This document shows positions 1 to 5,786 of a stretch of 6,148 bases of DNA, piece by piece. Position 1 is the stretch's first letter, and each line of letters opens with the position of its first letter. The DNA comes from Scatomorpha pullicola (lineage in GTDB: Bacteria; Bacillota; Clostridia; Oscillospirales; Oscillospiraceae), in contig DVJU01000093.1 in the NCBI GenBank assembly GCA_018716545.1, forward strand, positions 1 to 6,148, given 5' to 3'. The notes below the pieces were generated by a model, which saw only the letters and a list, made by a program, of their open reading frames with translations, did not search any database and was not told where the DNA came from. The translations under genes were made by a program, and so were the position numbers.

Positions 1-2363
1 TCGGTCATGTAAGTCCAGACGTCCTGCTGCGGCAGCTGGCTCTCCATGGGAACCATGGTCAGGCTCTTGGTCGGGCAGACGTTGGCGCAGACGCCGCAGC
101 CCATGCAGTCCAGCGGGCTGACGGCCAGAGCGAAGGAGTAGACGCCCTTGCCCTTGCCGGCCTTGATCGGCACGATCTTGGCGGCCTCGGGAGCGGCCTT
201 GGCCTCGTCCTCGGTGAGGGCGTAGGCGCGGATGGTGGCGTGCGGGCAGACGTAGGCGCACTGGTTGCACTGTACGCAGGTCGTGCTGTTCCACTCGGGG
301 ACGGACACGGCCACGCCGCGCTTCTCGTAGGCGGAAGCGCCCAGCTCGAAGGTGCCGTCCGCGTGAGCCTTGAAGGCGCTGACGGGCAGGCTGTCGCCGT
401 CCATCTTGTCGACGGGATCGAGGATCTCGGTGACCATCTTGACGACCGGAGCGCGGCCGGTGAGCTCGACGGGCTTGCTCTCGTCAACGGCGTTGAGCCA
501 GCTCTCGGGCACGTCGACGACCTTGTAGGCGGTGGCGCCGGCGTCGATGGCCTTGTGGTTCATGTCGACGACGTCCTGACCCTTCTTCAGGTAGGAGTGC
601 GTCGCGGCGTCCTTCATGTACTTGATGGCGTCGGCCTCGGGGATGACGTTCGCGAGGGAGAAGAACGCGCTCTGCAGTATGGTGTTGGTACGCTTGCCCA
701 TGCCGATCTGCTCGGCCAGGTCGATGGCGTTGATCATGACGAGCTTGATCTTATTCTTGGCGATGTAGCGCTTCGCCTCGGCGTCGAGATGGTGCTCGAG
801 CTCCTCGAAGCTCCACTGGCTGTTGACCAGGAAGACTCCGCCCGGCTTGAGCTTCTGAGCCATCTTGAAGTGCTTGGTGATATAGCTCGGGTTGTGGCAG
901 GCCACGAAGTCGGCCTTGTTGATGTAGTACGGGCTCTTGATGGGCTTGTCGCCGAAGCGCAGGTGGCTGATGGTCACGCCGCCGGTCTTCTTGGAGTCGT
1001 ACTGGAAGTAGGCCTGGACATACTTGTTGGTGTGGTCGCCGATGATCTTGATGGAGTTCTTGTTCGCGCCGACAGTGCCGTCGCCGCCGAGACCCCAGAA
1101 CATGCAGGAGACGGTGCCCTTCGGCGAGGTGTCGGGGGCGGAGGTCTCACGCAGGGAGAGCTTCGTCACGTCGTCGACTATGCCGACGGTGAACTGACGC
1201 TTCGGGTTGGCCTTGGCCAGCTCCTTGTAGACGGCAAAGACGCTTGCAGGAGGCGTGTCCTTGCTGGCGAGGCCGTAGCGGCCGCCGATGACCTTGATGT
1301 CGGTGCGTCCGGCGTTGGCCAGGCTGGTGACGACGTCCATGTAGAGCGGCTCGCCCAGGGCGCCCGGCTCCTTGGTGCGGTCGAGAACCGCGATGGACTT
1401 ACATGTCTCGGGGATGCAAGCGAGCATCTTGTCCGCACGCCAGGGGCGGTACAGACGGACCTTGATGAGGCCGACCTTCTGGCCGTGGGCGTTGAGGTAG
1501 TCGATGACTTCCTCGGTCACGTCGCAGATGGAGCCCATGGCGACGATGACGCGGTCTGCGTCGGGGGCGCCGTAGTAGTTGAAAAGCTGGTAGTCGGTGC
1601 CGAGCTTGCGGTTGATCTTCTTCATGTAGTCCTCGACGATGCCGGGGACGGCGTCGTAGTACTTGTTGGAGGCCTCACGGTTCTGGAAGAAGATGTCGCC
1701 GTTCTCGTGGCTGCCGCGCATCTGCGGATGCTCGGGGTTCAGCGCACGGGCGCGGAACTCCTCGACAGCCTTCATGTCGACCATGCTGGCGAGATCCTTG
1801 TAGTCCCAAACGGCTATCTTCTGGATCTCGTGGCTGGTGCGGAAGCCGTCAAAGAAGTTCAGGAAGGGCACGCGGCCTTTGATGGCGGCGAGGTGCGCCA
1901 CGGCGGAGAGATCCATGACCTCCTGCACGTTGCCCTCGCAGAGCATGGCGAAGCCGGTCTGACGGCAGGCCATGACGTCCTGATGGTCGCCAAAAATGCT
2001 CAGCGTGTGGCTGGCGAGCGTACGCGCGGTGACGTGGAACACGCCGGGGAGCAGCTCGCCCGCGATCTTGTACATGTTGGGGATCATCAGCAGCAGACCC
2101 TGAGAAGCCGTGTAGGTGGTCGTCAGTGCGCCCGCGTTGAGAGATCCGTGGACAGCGCCGGCAGCGCCGGACTCGGCCTGCATCTCCTGAACCTTGACCG
2201 TGGTTCCGAAGATGTTCTTCTGACCCGCGGCGGACCACTGGTCAACGAAGTCCGCCATGGGGCTGGACGGGGTGATCGGGTAGATCGCCGCAACCTCGGT
2301 GAACGCGTAGCTTACGTGCGCGGCCGCCTGGTTGCCGTCCATGGTTTTAAGTTTTCTCGCCAT
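1..2363 (-). CDS. nifJ: Pyruvate:ferredoxin (flavodoxin) oxidoreductase, N-terminal 787 residues (partial, runs off left edge)
   Basis: Cytoplasmic enzyme that oxidatively decarboxylates pyruvate with CoA to acetyl-CoA and CO2, passing electrons through thiamine diphosphate and three 4Fe-4S clusters to ferredoxin or flavodoxin. Seen: the TPP/pyruvate domain motif YPITPSSPM at residues 28-36, with Thr31, Glu64 and Arg114 at the same numbers as key residues of the Desulfovibrio africanus enzyme; the WGLGGDGTVGANKN motif at 423-436; and two ferredoxin-type motifs, CVQCNQCAYVCP at 696-707 (bases 243-278) and CMGCGVCANVCP at 753-764 (bases 72-107). Family members have about 1,170-1,200 residues, so roughly the last 390, with the TPP-binding domain and proximal cluster ligands, lie outside the window. 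The ATG at 2361-2363 is chosen because GGAG precedes it by 8 bases and the protein start matches the family. The reading frame is intact throughout. It has its own promoter and probably its own regulation. Confidence 0.97.
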   Translation of the reverse strand, partial: MARKLKTMDGNQAAAHVSYAFTEVAAIYPITPSSPMADFVDQWSAAGQKNIFGTTVKVQEMQAESGAAGAVHGSLNAGALTTTYTASQGLLLMIPNMYKIAGELLPGVFHVTARTLASHTLSIFGDHQDVMACRQTGFAMLCEGNVQEVMDLSAVAHLAAIKGRVPFLNFFDGFRTSHEIQKIAVWDYKDLASMVDMKAVEEFRARALNPEHPQMRGSHENGDIFFQNREASNKYYDAVPGIVEDYMKKINRKLGTDYQLFNYYGAPDADRVIVAMGSICDVTEEVIDYLNAHGQKVGLIKVRLYRPWRADKMLACIPETCKSIAVLDRTKEPGALGEPLYMDVVTSLANAGRTDIKVIGGRYGLASKDTPPASVFAVYKELAKANPKRQFTVGIVDDVTKLSLRETSAPDTSPKGTVSCMFWGLGGDGTVGANKNSIKIIGDHTNKYVQAYFQYDSKKTGGVTISHLRFGDKPIKSPYYINKADFVACHNPSYITKHFKMAQKLKPGGVFLVNSQWSFEELEHHLDAEAKRYIAKNKIKLVMINAIDLAEQIGMGKRTNTILQSAFFSLANVIPEADAIKYMKDAATHSYLKKGQDVVDMNHKAIDAGATAYKVVDVPESWLNAVDESKPVELTGRAPVVKMVTEILDPVDKMDGDSLPVSAFKAHADGTFELGASAYEKRGVAVSVPEWNSTTCVQCNQCAYVCPHATIRAYALTEDEAKAAPEAAKIVPIKAGKGKGVYSFALAVSPLDCMGCGVCANVCPTKSLTMVPMESQLPQQDVWTYMT

Positions 2364-2371
2364 ACTTTCAT

Positions 2372-2375
2372 CTCC
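2372..2375 (-). promoter_or_regulatory. Ribosome binding site of nifJ
   Basis: On the minus strand GGAG lies 8 bases before the ATG of nifJ. It supports this start over the in-frame Met codon seven codons further in, which lacks a comparable purine-rich box. Confidence 0.75.
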
Positions 2376-2418
2376 ATTTAGGATTAAAAATAGGATATGG
2401 GTAATGCGCTCTAAAAGC

Positions 2419-2434
2419 GTGATAATTTTATCAC
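2419..2434. promoter_or_regulatory. Inverted repeat over the nifJ -10 box, candidate operator
   Basis: GTGATAA-TT-TTATCAC is a perfect 7+7 bp inverted repeat with a 2-base centre. It covers the -10 box and the predicted start site of nifJ, the usual place for a repressor site. It resembles but does not match the spacing of Crp/Fnr or Rex sites (here GTGA-N8-TCAC rather than N6), so the regulator is not named. Confidence 0.5.
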
Positions 2435-2453
2435 TTTACTCCCCATCTGTAAA
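2425..2453 (-). promoter_or_regulatory. Sigma-A promoter of nifJ
   Basis: Reading the minus strand, a -35 box TTTACA (2448-2453) and a -10 box TAAAAT (2425-2430) are separated by exactly 17 bases; each matches the consensus at five of six positions. The predicted transcription start is near 2418, giving a leader of about 55 bases before the nifJ ATG. The -10 box is embedded in an inverted repeat, which suggests repressor control. Confidence 0.75.
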
Positions 2454-2480
2454 CAACTATTTGCACGTAAATCACACAAA

Positions 2481-2500
2481 TTTTGAGCTTGTGCTCAAAA
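2481..2500. repeat. TTTTGAGC-N4-GCTCAAAA dyad upstream of nifJ promoter
   Basis: A perfect 8+8 bp inverted repeat with a TTGT centre. It is centred about 72 bases upstream of the predicted nifJ start and 28 bases beyond the -35 box, where an activator site could lie. On the plus strand it is followed by an A and six T residues, so it could also stop transcription running rightward. On the minus strand only a short T tract follows. Either role is an inference. Confidence 0.45.
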
Positions 2501-2571
2501 ATTTTTTGCCGAAGCGCTCACAGACCAACCGCTTATGATAAATCCTGCGCTTATTTAGATTCTCCGCGCAA

Positions 2572-2603
2572 ATATCGGGCCGCGAAATGCCGCGGCCCGA
2601 TAT
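2572..2603 (-). terminator. Terminator of the membrane-protein gene
   Basis: A perfect 13-bp stem (ATATCGGGCCGCG and its complement) around a 6-base loop begins one base after the TGA of the minus-strand membrane-protein gene. The GC-rich core with an AT base fits an intrinsic terminator, but the tail (ATATTTG) has only a short T tract, so stopping may be incomplete. It separates the gene from the nifJ promoter. Confidence 0.7.
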
Positions 2604-2604
2604 G

Positions 2605-3117
2605 TCAGGCGATATTGTTTTGTCTCTCCGGGCGCATTTTAAGCAGCGGCGGGACGCAAATCACCAGCAGCGCGGCGACGGAAAGCAGCTCAACGTCCAT
2701 CGCCTCCTGCCACAGGAAGTGCCACTCGAGCATGTACTTATAGTTGCGCACCATACTGCCCGTAAACAGGACGTATGCGACTGCGAACACGGCTATCAGC
2801 ACCGCATAGAACGCCCGCTCCGCGCGCGGAGCGGCCTTCCAGCGTTTGATGACGACCGCCGCTATTATTATAATGAAGGCCAATCTCATTACCCAGACGG
2901 CCAGGCCGACCCAGCCCATGGCCGAAGAACTGAGGACGCCGTAGCCCGGGGCGGCGAGCAGCCACTCCCAACGCGCCTCGGTCAGCGGCACGTATTTAAA
3001 AAACCAGGGCATAGTCGTCACGCTCTCCCCCAGCGTGCAAAGCCAGATGAACAGCGCCTGCCACGCGAGGAAACACAGTGCGAACGCGGCCAGGTGCTTC
3101 TTTTTCGCATTGCTCAT
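2605..3117 (-). CDS. Unrecognised membrane protein, four predicted transmembrane segments
   Basis: A 170-residue protein that I do not recognise. Seen: a basic N-terminus (Lys5-7) followed by hydrophobic segments at about residues 8-29, 66-90 (with an unbroken run of four Ile), 102-120 and 141-159, and a short charged tail. The loop between segments 1 and 2 (30-65) is rich in Trp and other aromatics. There is no obvious catalytic motif, cysteine pair or signal-peptide cleavage site. The ATG at 3115-3117 has GGGAG 8 bases upstream, and a strong hairpin follows the TGA, so the gene looks real and monocistronic. It runs in the same direction as nifJ but a terminator and a separate promoter divide them. 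It is divergent from the asp23-like/fakA operon. Position does not reveal a function; an integral inner-membrane location is inferred from hydrophobicity only. Confidence 0.8.
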   Translation of the reverse strand: MSNAKKKHLAAFALCFLAWQALFIWLCTLGESVTTMPWFFKYVPLTEARWEWLLAAPGYGVLSSSAMGWVGLAVWVMRLAFIIIIAAVVIKRWKAAPRAERAFYAVLIAVFAVAYVLFTGSMVRNYKYMLEWHFLWQEAMDVELLSVAALLVICVPPLLKMRPERQNNIA

Positions 3118-3262
3118 TTTCCGCTCTCCCCTCCCCGGCGCGGGCTTTTGATACGCCGGCGCAAATTACAATTTTTTGCAGCTGCTCAGTACGGCGAGCT
3201 GTGATATTGGGCCGTTTGGCGCTCCTCGGCTGCGCCCGCGCTGCCGTATTCTCTATCTTTAT

Positions 3263-3291
3263 AGTTTATCACAAAAGCATATTACCGGCAA
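3263..3291 (-). promoter_or_regulatory. Weak candidate promoter of the membrane-protein gene
   Basis: On the minus strand TTGCCG (3286-3291) is followed after 17 bases by TAAACT (3263-3268), each matching the consensus at four of six positions. A TATAAA (3258-3263) overlapping the latter is an alternative -10 box but lacks a well-spaced -35. No better candidate was found by eye. Confidence 0.3.
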
Positions 3292-3414
3292 CGCCGCGCG
3301 GCCTATGAACTAATATTTACAAATAATAGACAAACGGCACAGCTGCTTATTATTGAGTTTGAACATAGAGGCTGACAAATGATTTTGTGGACATTTTCAT
3401 CGCAAAACTTTGAC

Positions 3415-3443
3415 TTGTCATATAGCGCAAGGTGTATTATAAT
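3415..3443 (+). promoter_or_regulatory. Sigma-A promoter of the asp23-like/fakA operon
   Basis: TTGTCA (3415-3420) and a perfect TATAAT (3438-3443) are separated by 17 bases. This is the best promoter in the window and fits constitutive housekeeping expression. Transcription should begin near 3450, so the asp23-like start cannot lie upstream at 3379 even though the frame is open there. TTGACT at 3410 is a competing -35 box, but its spacing to TATAAT (22) is too long. Confidence 0.85.
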
Positions 3444-3457
3444 AGTAAACTGCCATT

Positions 3458-3472
3458 CGGGCGGACAGCCCG
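3458..3472 (+). other. Leader hairpin of the operon
   Basis: CGGGC-GGACA-GCCCG forms a 5-bp all-GC stem about 8 bases into the predicted transcript. Flanking TGCCA (3451-3455) can pair with TGGCA (3492-3496), just after the ribosome binding site, which would enclose the hairpin and the binding site in one structure. Possible mRNA-stability or translation element; function is inferred only. Confidence 0.35.
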
Positions 3473-3498
3473 GTGGACGAAGCGAAAGGAGTGGCACC

Positions 3499-3849
3499 AT
3501 GGTGAAGATCGAAAATCCTAAGGGAGCCATCACCATCGAGGACGAGGTTTTTGCCAACCTGGCCGGAGACGCGGCCACGAGCTGCTTTGGCGTCAAGGCC
3601 ATGGCCGCCCAGGGCAGAGACGGCGGCATCTTCCAGCTCAAGCGCGAAAACATGAGCAAGGGCGTGAAAGCCCAGCTCGGCGAGGACGGCAGCGTCTCTC
3701 TGGAGCTGCACATAGCCGTCGACCACGGCGTGAACCTCAACACGCTGTGCAACAGCATAATGAACGAAGTGAGCTATAAGGTTTCCAAGGCGACCGGCGT
3801 ACCGGTCAGGAGCGTGGACGTCTACGTGGACACCATGCTCATCGATTGA
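3499..3849 (+). CDS. Asp23/Gls24 family (YloU-like) envelope stress response protein
   Basis: A 116-residue soluble protein of the Asp23/Gls24 family (DUF322), the usual length for YloU-type members. Seen: the N-terminal strand GAITIEDEVFANLAG (residues 9-23), the central ATSCFGVKAMA region with the conserved Gly-Val, and the C-terminal amphipathic block NEVSYKVSKATGVPV followed by RSVDVYVD, all typical of the family. Members are linked to envelope stress and alkaline shock, but the molecular role of the YloU type is poorly defined. The ATG at 3499 is chosen because AAGGAG (3486-3491) lies 7 bases upstream and the promoter ends at 3443. It is first in an operon with fakA, 28 bases downstream; the same pair (yloU-yloV) is conserved in Bacillus and many Clostridia. 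The ribosomal protein gene rpmB, often divergent to this pair, is not here. Confidence 0.93.
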   Translation: MVKIENPKGAITIEDEVFANLAGDAATSCFGVKAMAAQGRDGGIFQLKRENMSKGVKAQLGEDGSVSLELHIAVDHGVNLNTLCNSIMNEVSYKVSKATGVPVRSVDVYVDTMLID

Positions 3850-3863
3850 AAGAAAAAAACGGT

Positions 3864-3868
3864 GGAGG
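3864..3868 (+). promoter_or_regulatory. Ribosome binding site deciding the TTG start of fakA
   Basis: GGAGG, within GGTGGAGG, lies 9 bases before TTG at 3878. No ATG or GTG in frame is equally placed: the first in-frame ATG is about 45 codons in, past the metal-binding PDGDTGTN motif, so the TTG is the only start giving a complete protein. Confidence 0.8.
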
Positions 3869-3877
3869 TTTTCCCTC

Positions 3878-5536
3878 TTGAAAGAACTTATCGATGCGGC
3901 GGTATTCCGCGACATTATCCTGTGCGCGAGCGCCGCACTGGAACAGAACCGGCAGTTAATCAACGAGCTTAACGTCTTCCCCGTGCCGGACGGCGACACG
4001 GGCACGAACATGTCCCTCACCATGGGAGCCGCGGCCGCCGAGATGAAAAAGCGCGATTTCCCCACGCTCACCGCTGCGGCCGACAGCGCCGCCAGCGCCA
4101 TGCTGCGCGGTGCGCGCGGCAACTCCGGCGTCATACTCTCGCTGCTTTTCCGCGGCCTGGCCAAGAAGCTCAAGGGCTGCGAGGCCGCCGACGCCAAAAC
4201 CTACGCCGCAGCCATGAGCGCCGGCGTCGACGCCGCCTACAAGGCGGTCATGAAGCCCGCCGAGGGCACGATACTCACCGTCTCGCGCGTCGCCACCAGC
4301 TCCGCCGTGGAGTTTGCCGAGCACGGCGGCGACCTGGAGCTGATGCTCTCCTGCGCCATCGAGTCGGCTCAGGAGGCGCTTGCGGACACCGTGAACCTCA
4401 ACCCCGTGCTCAAGCGCGCGGGCGTCGTGGACGCGGGCGGCAAGGGCTACGTTTTCATCCTCGAGGCCACGCTGGCAGTCCTGCGCGGCGAGGCGTATGT
4501 CGCCGAGGCTCAGCCCGAGGAGGGCGAGGCTCCCGTCGAGGTGAAGGAGCGCGCCGACTTCAACGACTTCTCCACGGGCGAGATCGCCTACGCCTATTGC
4601 ACGGAGTTCATCTGCGGCCGCGACAATCCGAAGGACCCCGACGAGCTGCGCAGCTTCCTGCAGACGCTCGGCGACTGTGTGGTGGTCGTGGACGACGACG
4701 AGATAATCAAAGTCCACGTGCACACCAACGTCCCCGGCACGGTGCTGACAGAGGCGCTGACCTACGGTCCGCTGCTCAAGGTCAAGATCGAGAACATGCG
4801 CGAGCAGCACAGCGAGATGGCCGGCGGCGAGGCAGCGCACGCCTCCGAGCCTGCCGAGCCGAAGTTCGCGCCCGCAGAAAAGCCCTACGGCGCCGTGGCC
4901 GTCTGCGCCGGCGAAGGCATGGCCGAGCTGTTCCGCGAGCTGGGCGTCGACCGCATAGTCACCGGCGGCCAGACCATGAACCCCTCGACCGAGGACATAC
5001 TTAACGAGGTCAACCGCACTCCCGCCGAGACCGTCTTTGTGTTCCCGAACAACAAGAACATCCAGATGGCCGCCGAGCAGTGCATACCCCTGACGGAGAA
5101 GAAGGTCGTGGTCATCCCGACCAAGACCGTGCCCCAGGGCATCAGCGCCATGCTCATGATGGACGAGTCTGCGGACGTCGACTCCCTGCGCGAGGCGATG
5201 CTCGAGGCCGCCGCCGGCGTGCACACCGCGCTGGTGACCTACGCCGCGCGCGACAGCGAGTACGACGGCTTTGAGATACACGCCGGAGAGTACCTCGCGC
5301 TGATGGACGGCGCGCTGCTGGGCAGCTACACCGAGCTGGACAAGCTCTTTGCCGCCCTGGGCGACAAGGCCGAGGAATACTCCCCCGCCGTCGTCAGCGT
5401 CTACTACGGCGAGGACGTCAGCGACAGCGACGCCGAGGGCGCAGGAGAGCTCTTTACCTCCCGCTTCCCCGACGCCGAGATCAGCGTCGTGAACGGCGGC
5501 CAGCCCGTCTATTACTACATGATCTCCATAGAGTAA
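3878..5536 (+). CDS. fakA: Fatty acid kinase ATP-binding subunit FakA (YloV, DAK2-domain protein)
   Basis: Cytoplasmic kinase subunit that phosphorylates fatty acids bound to a FakB (DegV-family) partner, producing acyl-phosphate for phospholipid synthesis; in Firmicutes this allows use of exogenous fatty acids. At 552 residues it matches the roughly 550 of characterised members. Seen: N-terminal DhaL/DAK2 kinase domain (about 1-205) with NVFPVPDGDTGTNMS at 32-46, where Asp38 and Asp40 should bind Mg-ATP, and GARGNSGVILS at 78-88 for nucleotide contact; a linker domain (about 225-310) with Cys241 in YCTEFI and the KVHVHTN motif (His280, His282), matching the Cys/His metal site reported for Staphylococcus FakA; an acidic, Ala/Glu-rich hinge (312-335); and a C-terminal DegV-like domain with VTGGQTMNPST (361-371) and FPNNKNI (389-395). 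All key residues are present. It uses a TTG start and is cotranscribed with the asp23-like gene. No fakB is in the window. Confidence 0.96.
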   Translation: MKELIDAAVFRDIILCASAALEQNRQLINELNVFPVPDGDTGTNMSLTMGAAAAEMKKRDFPTLTAAADSAASAMLRGARGNSGVILSLLFRGLAKKLKGCEAADAKTYAAAMSAGVDAAYKAVMKPAEGTILTVSRVATSSAVEFAEHGGDLELMLSCAIESAQEALADTVNLNPVLKRAGVVDAGGKGYVFILEATLAVLRGEAYVAEAQPEEGEAPVEVKERADFNDFSTGEIAYAYCTEFICGRDNPKDPDELRSFLQTLGDCVVVVDDDEIIKVHVHTNVPGTVLTEALTYGPLLKVKIENMREQHSEMAGGEAAHASEPAEPKFAPAEKPYGAVAVCAGEGMAELFRELGVDRIVTGGQTMNPSTEDILNEVNRTPAETVFVFPNNKNIQMAAEQCIPLTEKKVVVIPTKTVPQGISAMLMMDESADVDSLREAMLEAAAGVHTALVTYAARDSEYDGFEIHAGEYLALMDGALLGSYTELDKLFAALGDKAEEYSPAVVSVYYGEDVSDSDAEGAGELFTSRFPDAEISVVNGGQPVYYYMISIE

Positions 5537-5555
5537 GGCATATACGCAGCTAAAA

Positions 5556-5576
5556 AGCTCCCCTGCATGTGGAGCT
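5556..5576 (-). terminator. Possible leftward terminator between fakA and the HNH gene
   Basis: AGCTCC and GGAGCT form a 6-bp stem around 9 bases; on the minus strand it is followed directly by five T residues. It would stop leftward transcription before it enters the end of fakA. The short stem makes this weaker than the next two hairpins. Confidence 0.4.
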
Positions 5577-5634
5577 GCTGATAAGACAGCGTCAGTGCCA
5601 GCTGAAACAGTTTGCTCCAATACGGATTGCAACG

Positions 5635-5672
5635 AAAAACGGGTAAGATGTTAAAACTTCTTACCCGTTTTT
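5635..5672 (+). terminator. Intrinsic terminator of the asp23-like/fakA operon, probably bidirectional
   Basis: A perfect 14-bp stem (AAAAACGGGTAAGA and its complement) around a 10-base loop, ending in a T5 run and then CTTT on the plus strand. The A5/T5 flanks make it work in principle in both directions. It lies about 100 bases after the fakA stop and is the first strong rightward stop signal. Confidence 0.85.
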
Positions 5673-5691
5673 CTTTATACTGCGTCAACAA

Positions 5692-5753
5692 AAACCGAAA
5701 AGCCGTCAAGGACGCGAAAGAACAAAGTTTATCCTTGACGGCTTTTTCGGTTT
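5692..5753 (-). terminator. Terminator of the DUF262/HNH gene
   Basis: A long imperfect stem: AAAAGCCGTCAAGGA (5698-5712) pairs fully with 5732-5746, then one unpaired T, then CCG/CGG and AAA/TTT, with a 19-base loop. On the minus strand it begins about 33 bases after the HNH gene's TAA and ends in TTTTTGTTG, a good intrinsic terminator. It may also act as a back-up rightward stop. Confidence 0.75.
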
Positions 5754-5786
5754 ATGCTATTCATCGTATAAACAAGCCTAACTCGC

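Larger units (their letters stand above)
3118..3498. other. Divergent intergenic region (381 bases)
   Basis: No convincing gene is present. The half next to the membrane-protein gene (3118-3255) is mixed or GC-rich, and the half next to the operon (about 3300-3450) is AT-rich. It holds the strong rightward promoter of the asp23-like gene, a weak candidate leftward promoter near 3258-3291, and a small hairpin in the rightward leader. The weak leftward promoter implies a leader of about 140 bases, in which I see no recognisable riboswitch. Confidence 0.7.

Noticed and set aside
240..2381. A 713-codon open frame on the plus strand opposite nifJ
   Set aside because: It is an antisense shadow of nifJ produced by GC-rich codon use. 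The translation is a low-complexity Val/Asp/Leu/Gly mix with no domain, and the opposite strand encodes an unmistakable enzyme.
2587..3204. A 205-codon plus-strand frame over the membrane-protein gene
   Set aside because: Arg/His-rich translation without a ribosome binding site, spanning the terminator hairpin. The minus-strand reading has membrane segments, a ribosome binding site and a terminator.
3379..3498. 40-residue N-terminal extension of the Asp23-like protein from an ATG at 3379
   Set aside because: It would include the -35 and -10 boxes and most of the leader. The ATG at 3499 has AAGGAG 7 bases upstream and matches the family's usual start.
3956..5632. A 558-codon open frame on the minus strand opposite fakA
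   Set aside because: Same shadow effect; the protein is Val/Gly/His/Leu-rich with no recognisable domain, while fakA has all family motifs.
5515..5709. 64-codon minus-strand frame between fakA and the HNH gene
   Set aside because: It overlaps the fakA end and spans two hairpins with terminator features, has no good ribosome binding site, and has no family resemblance I can support. The underlying DNA is mentioned as possible mobile-element remnant instead.
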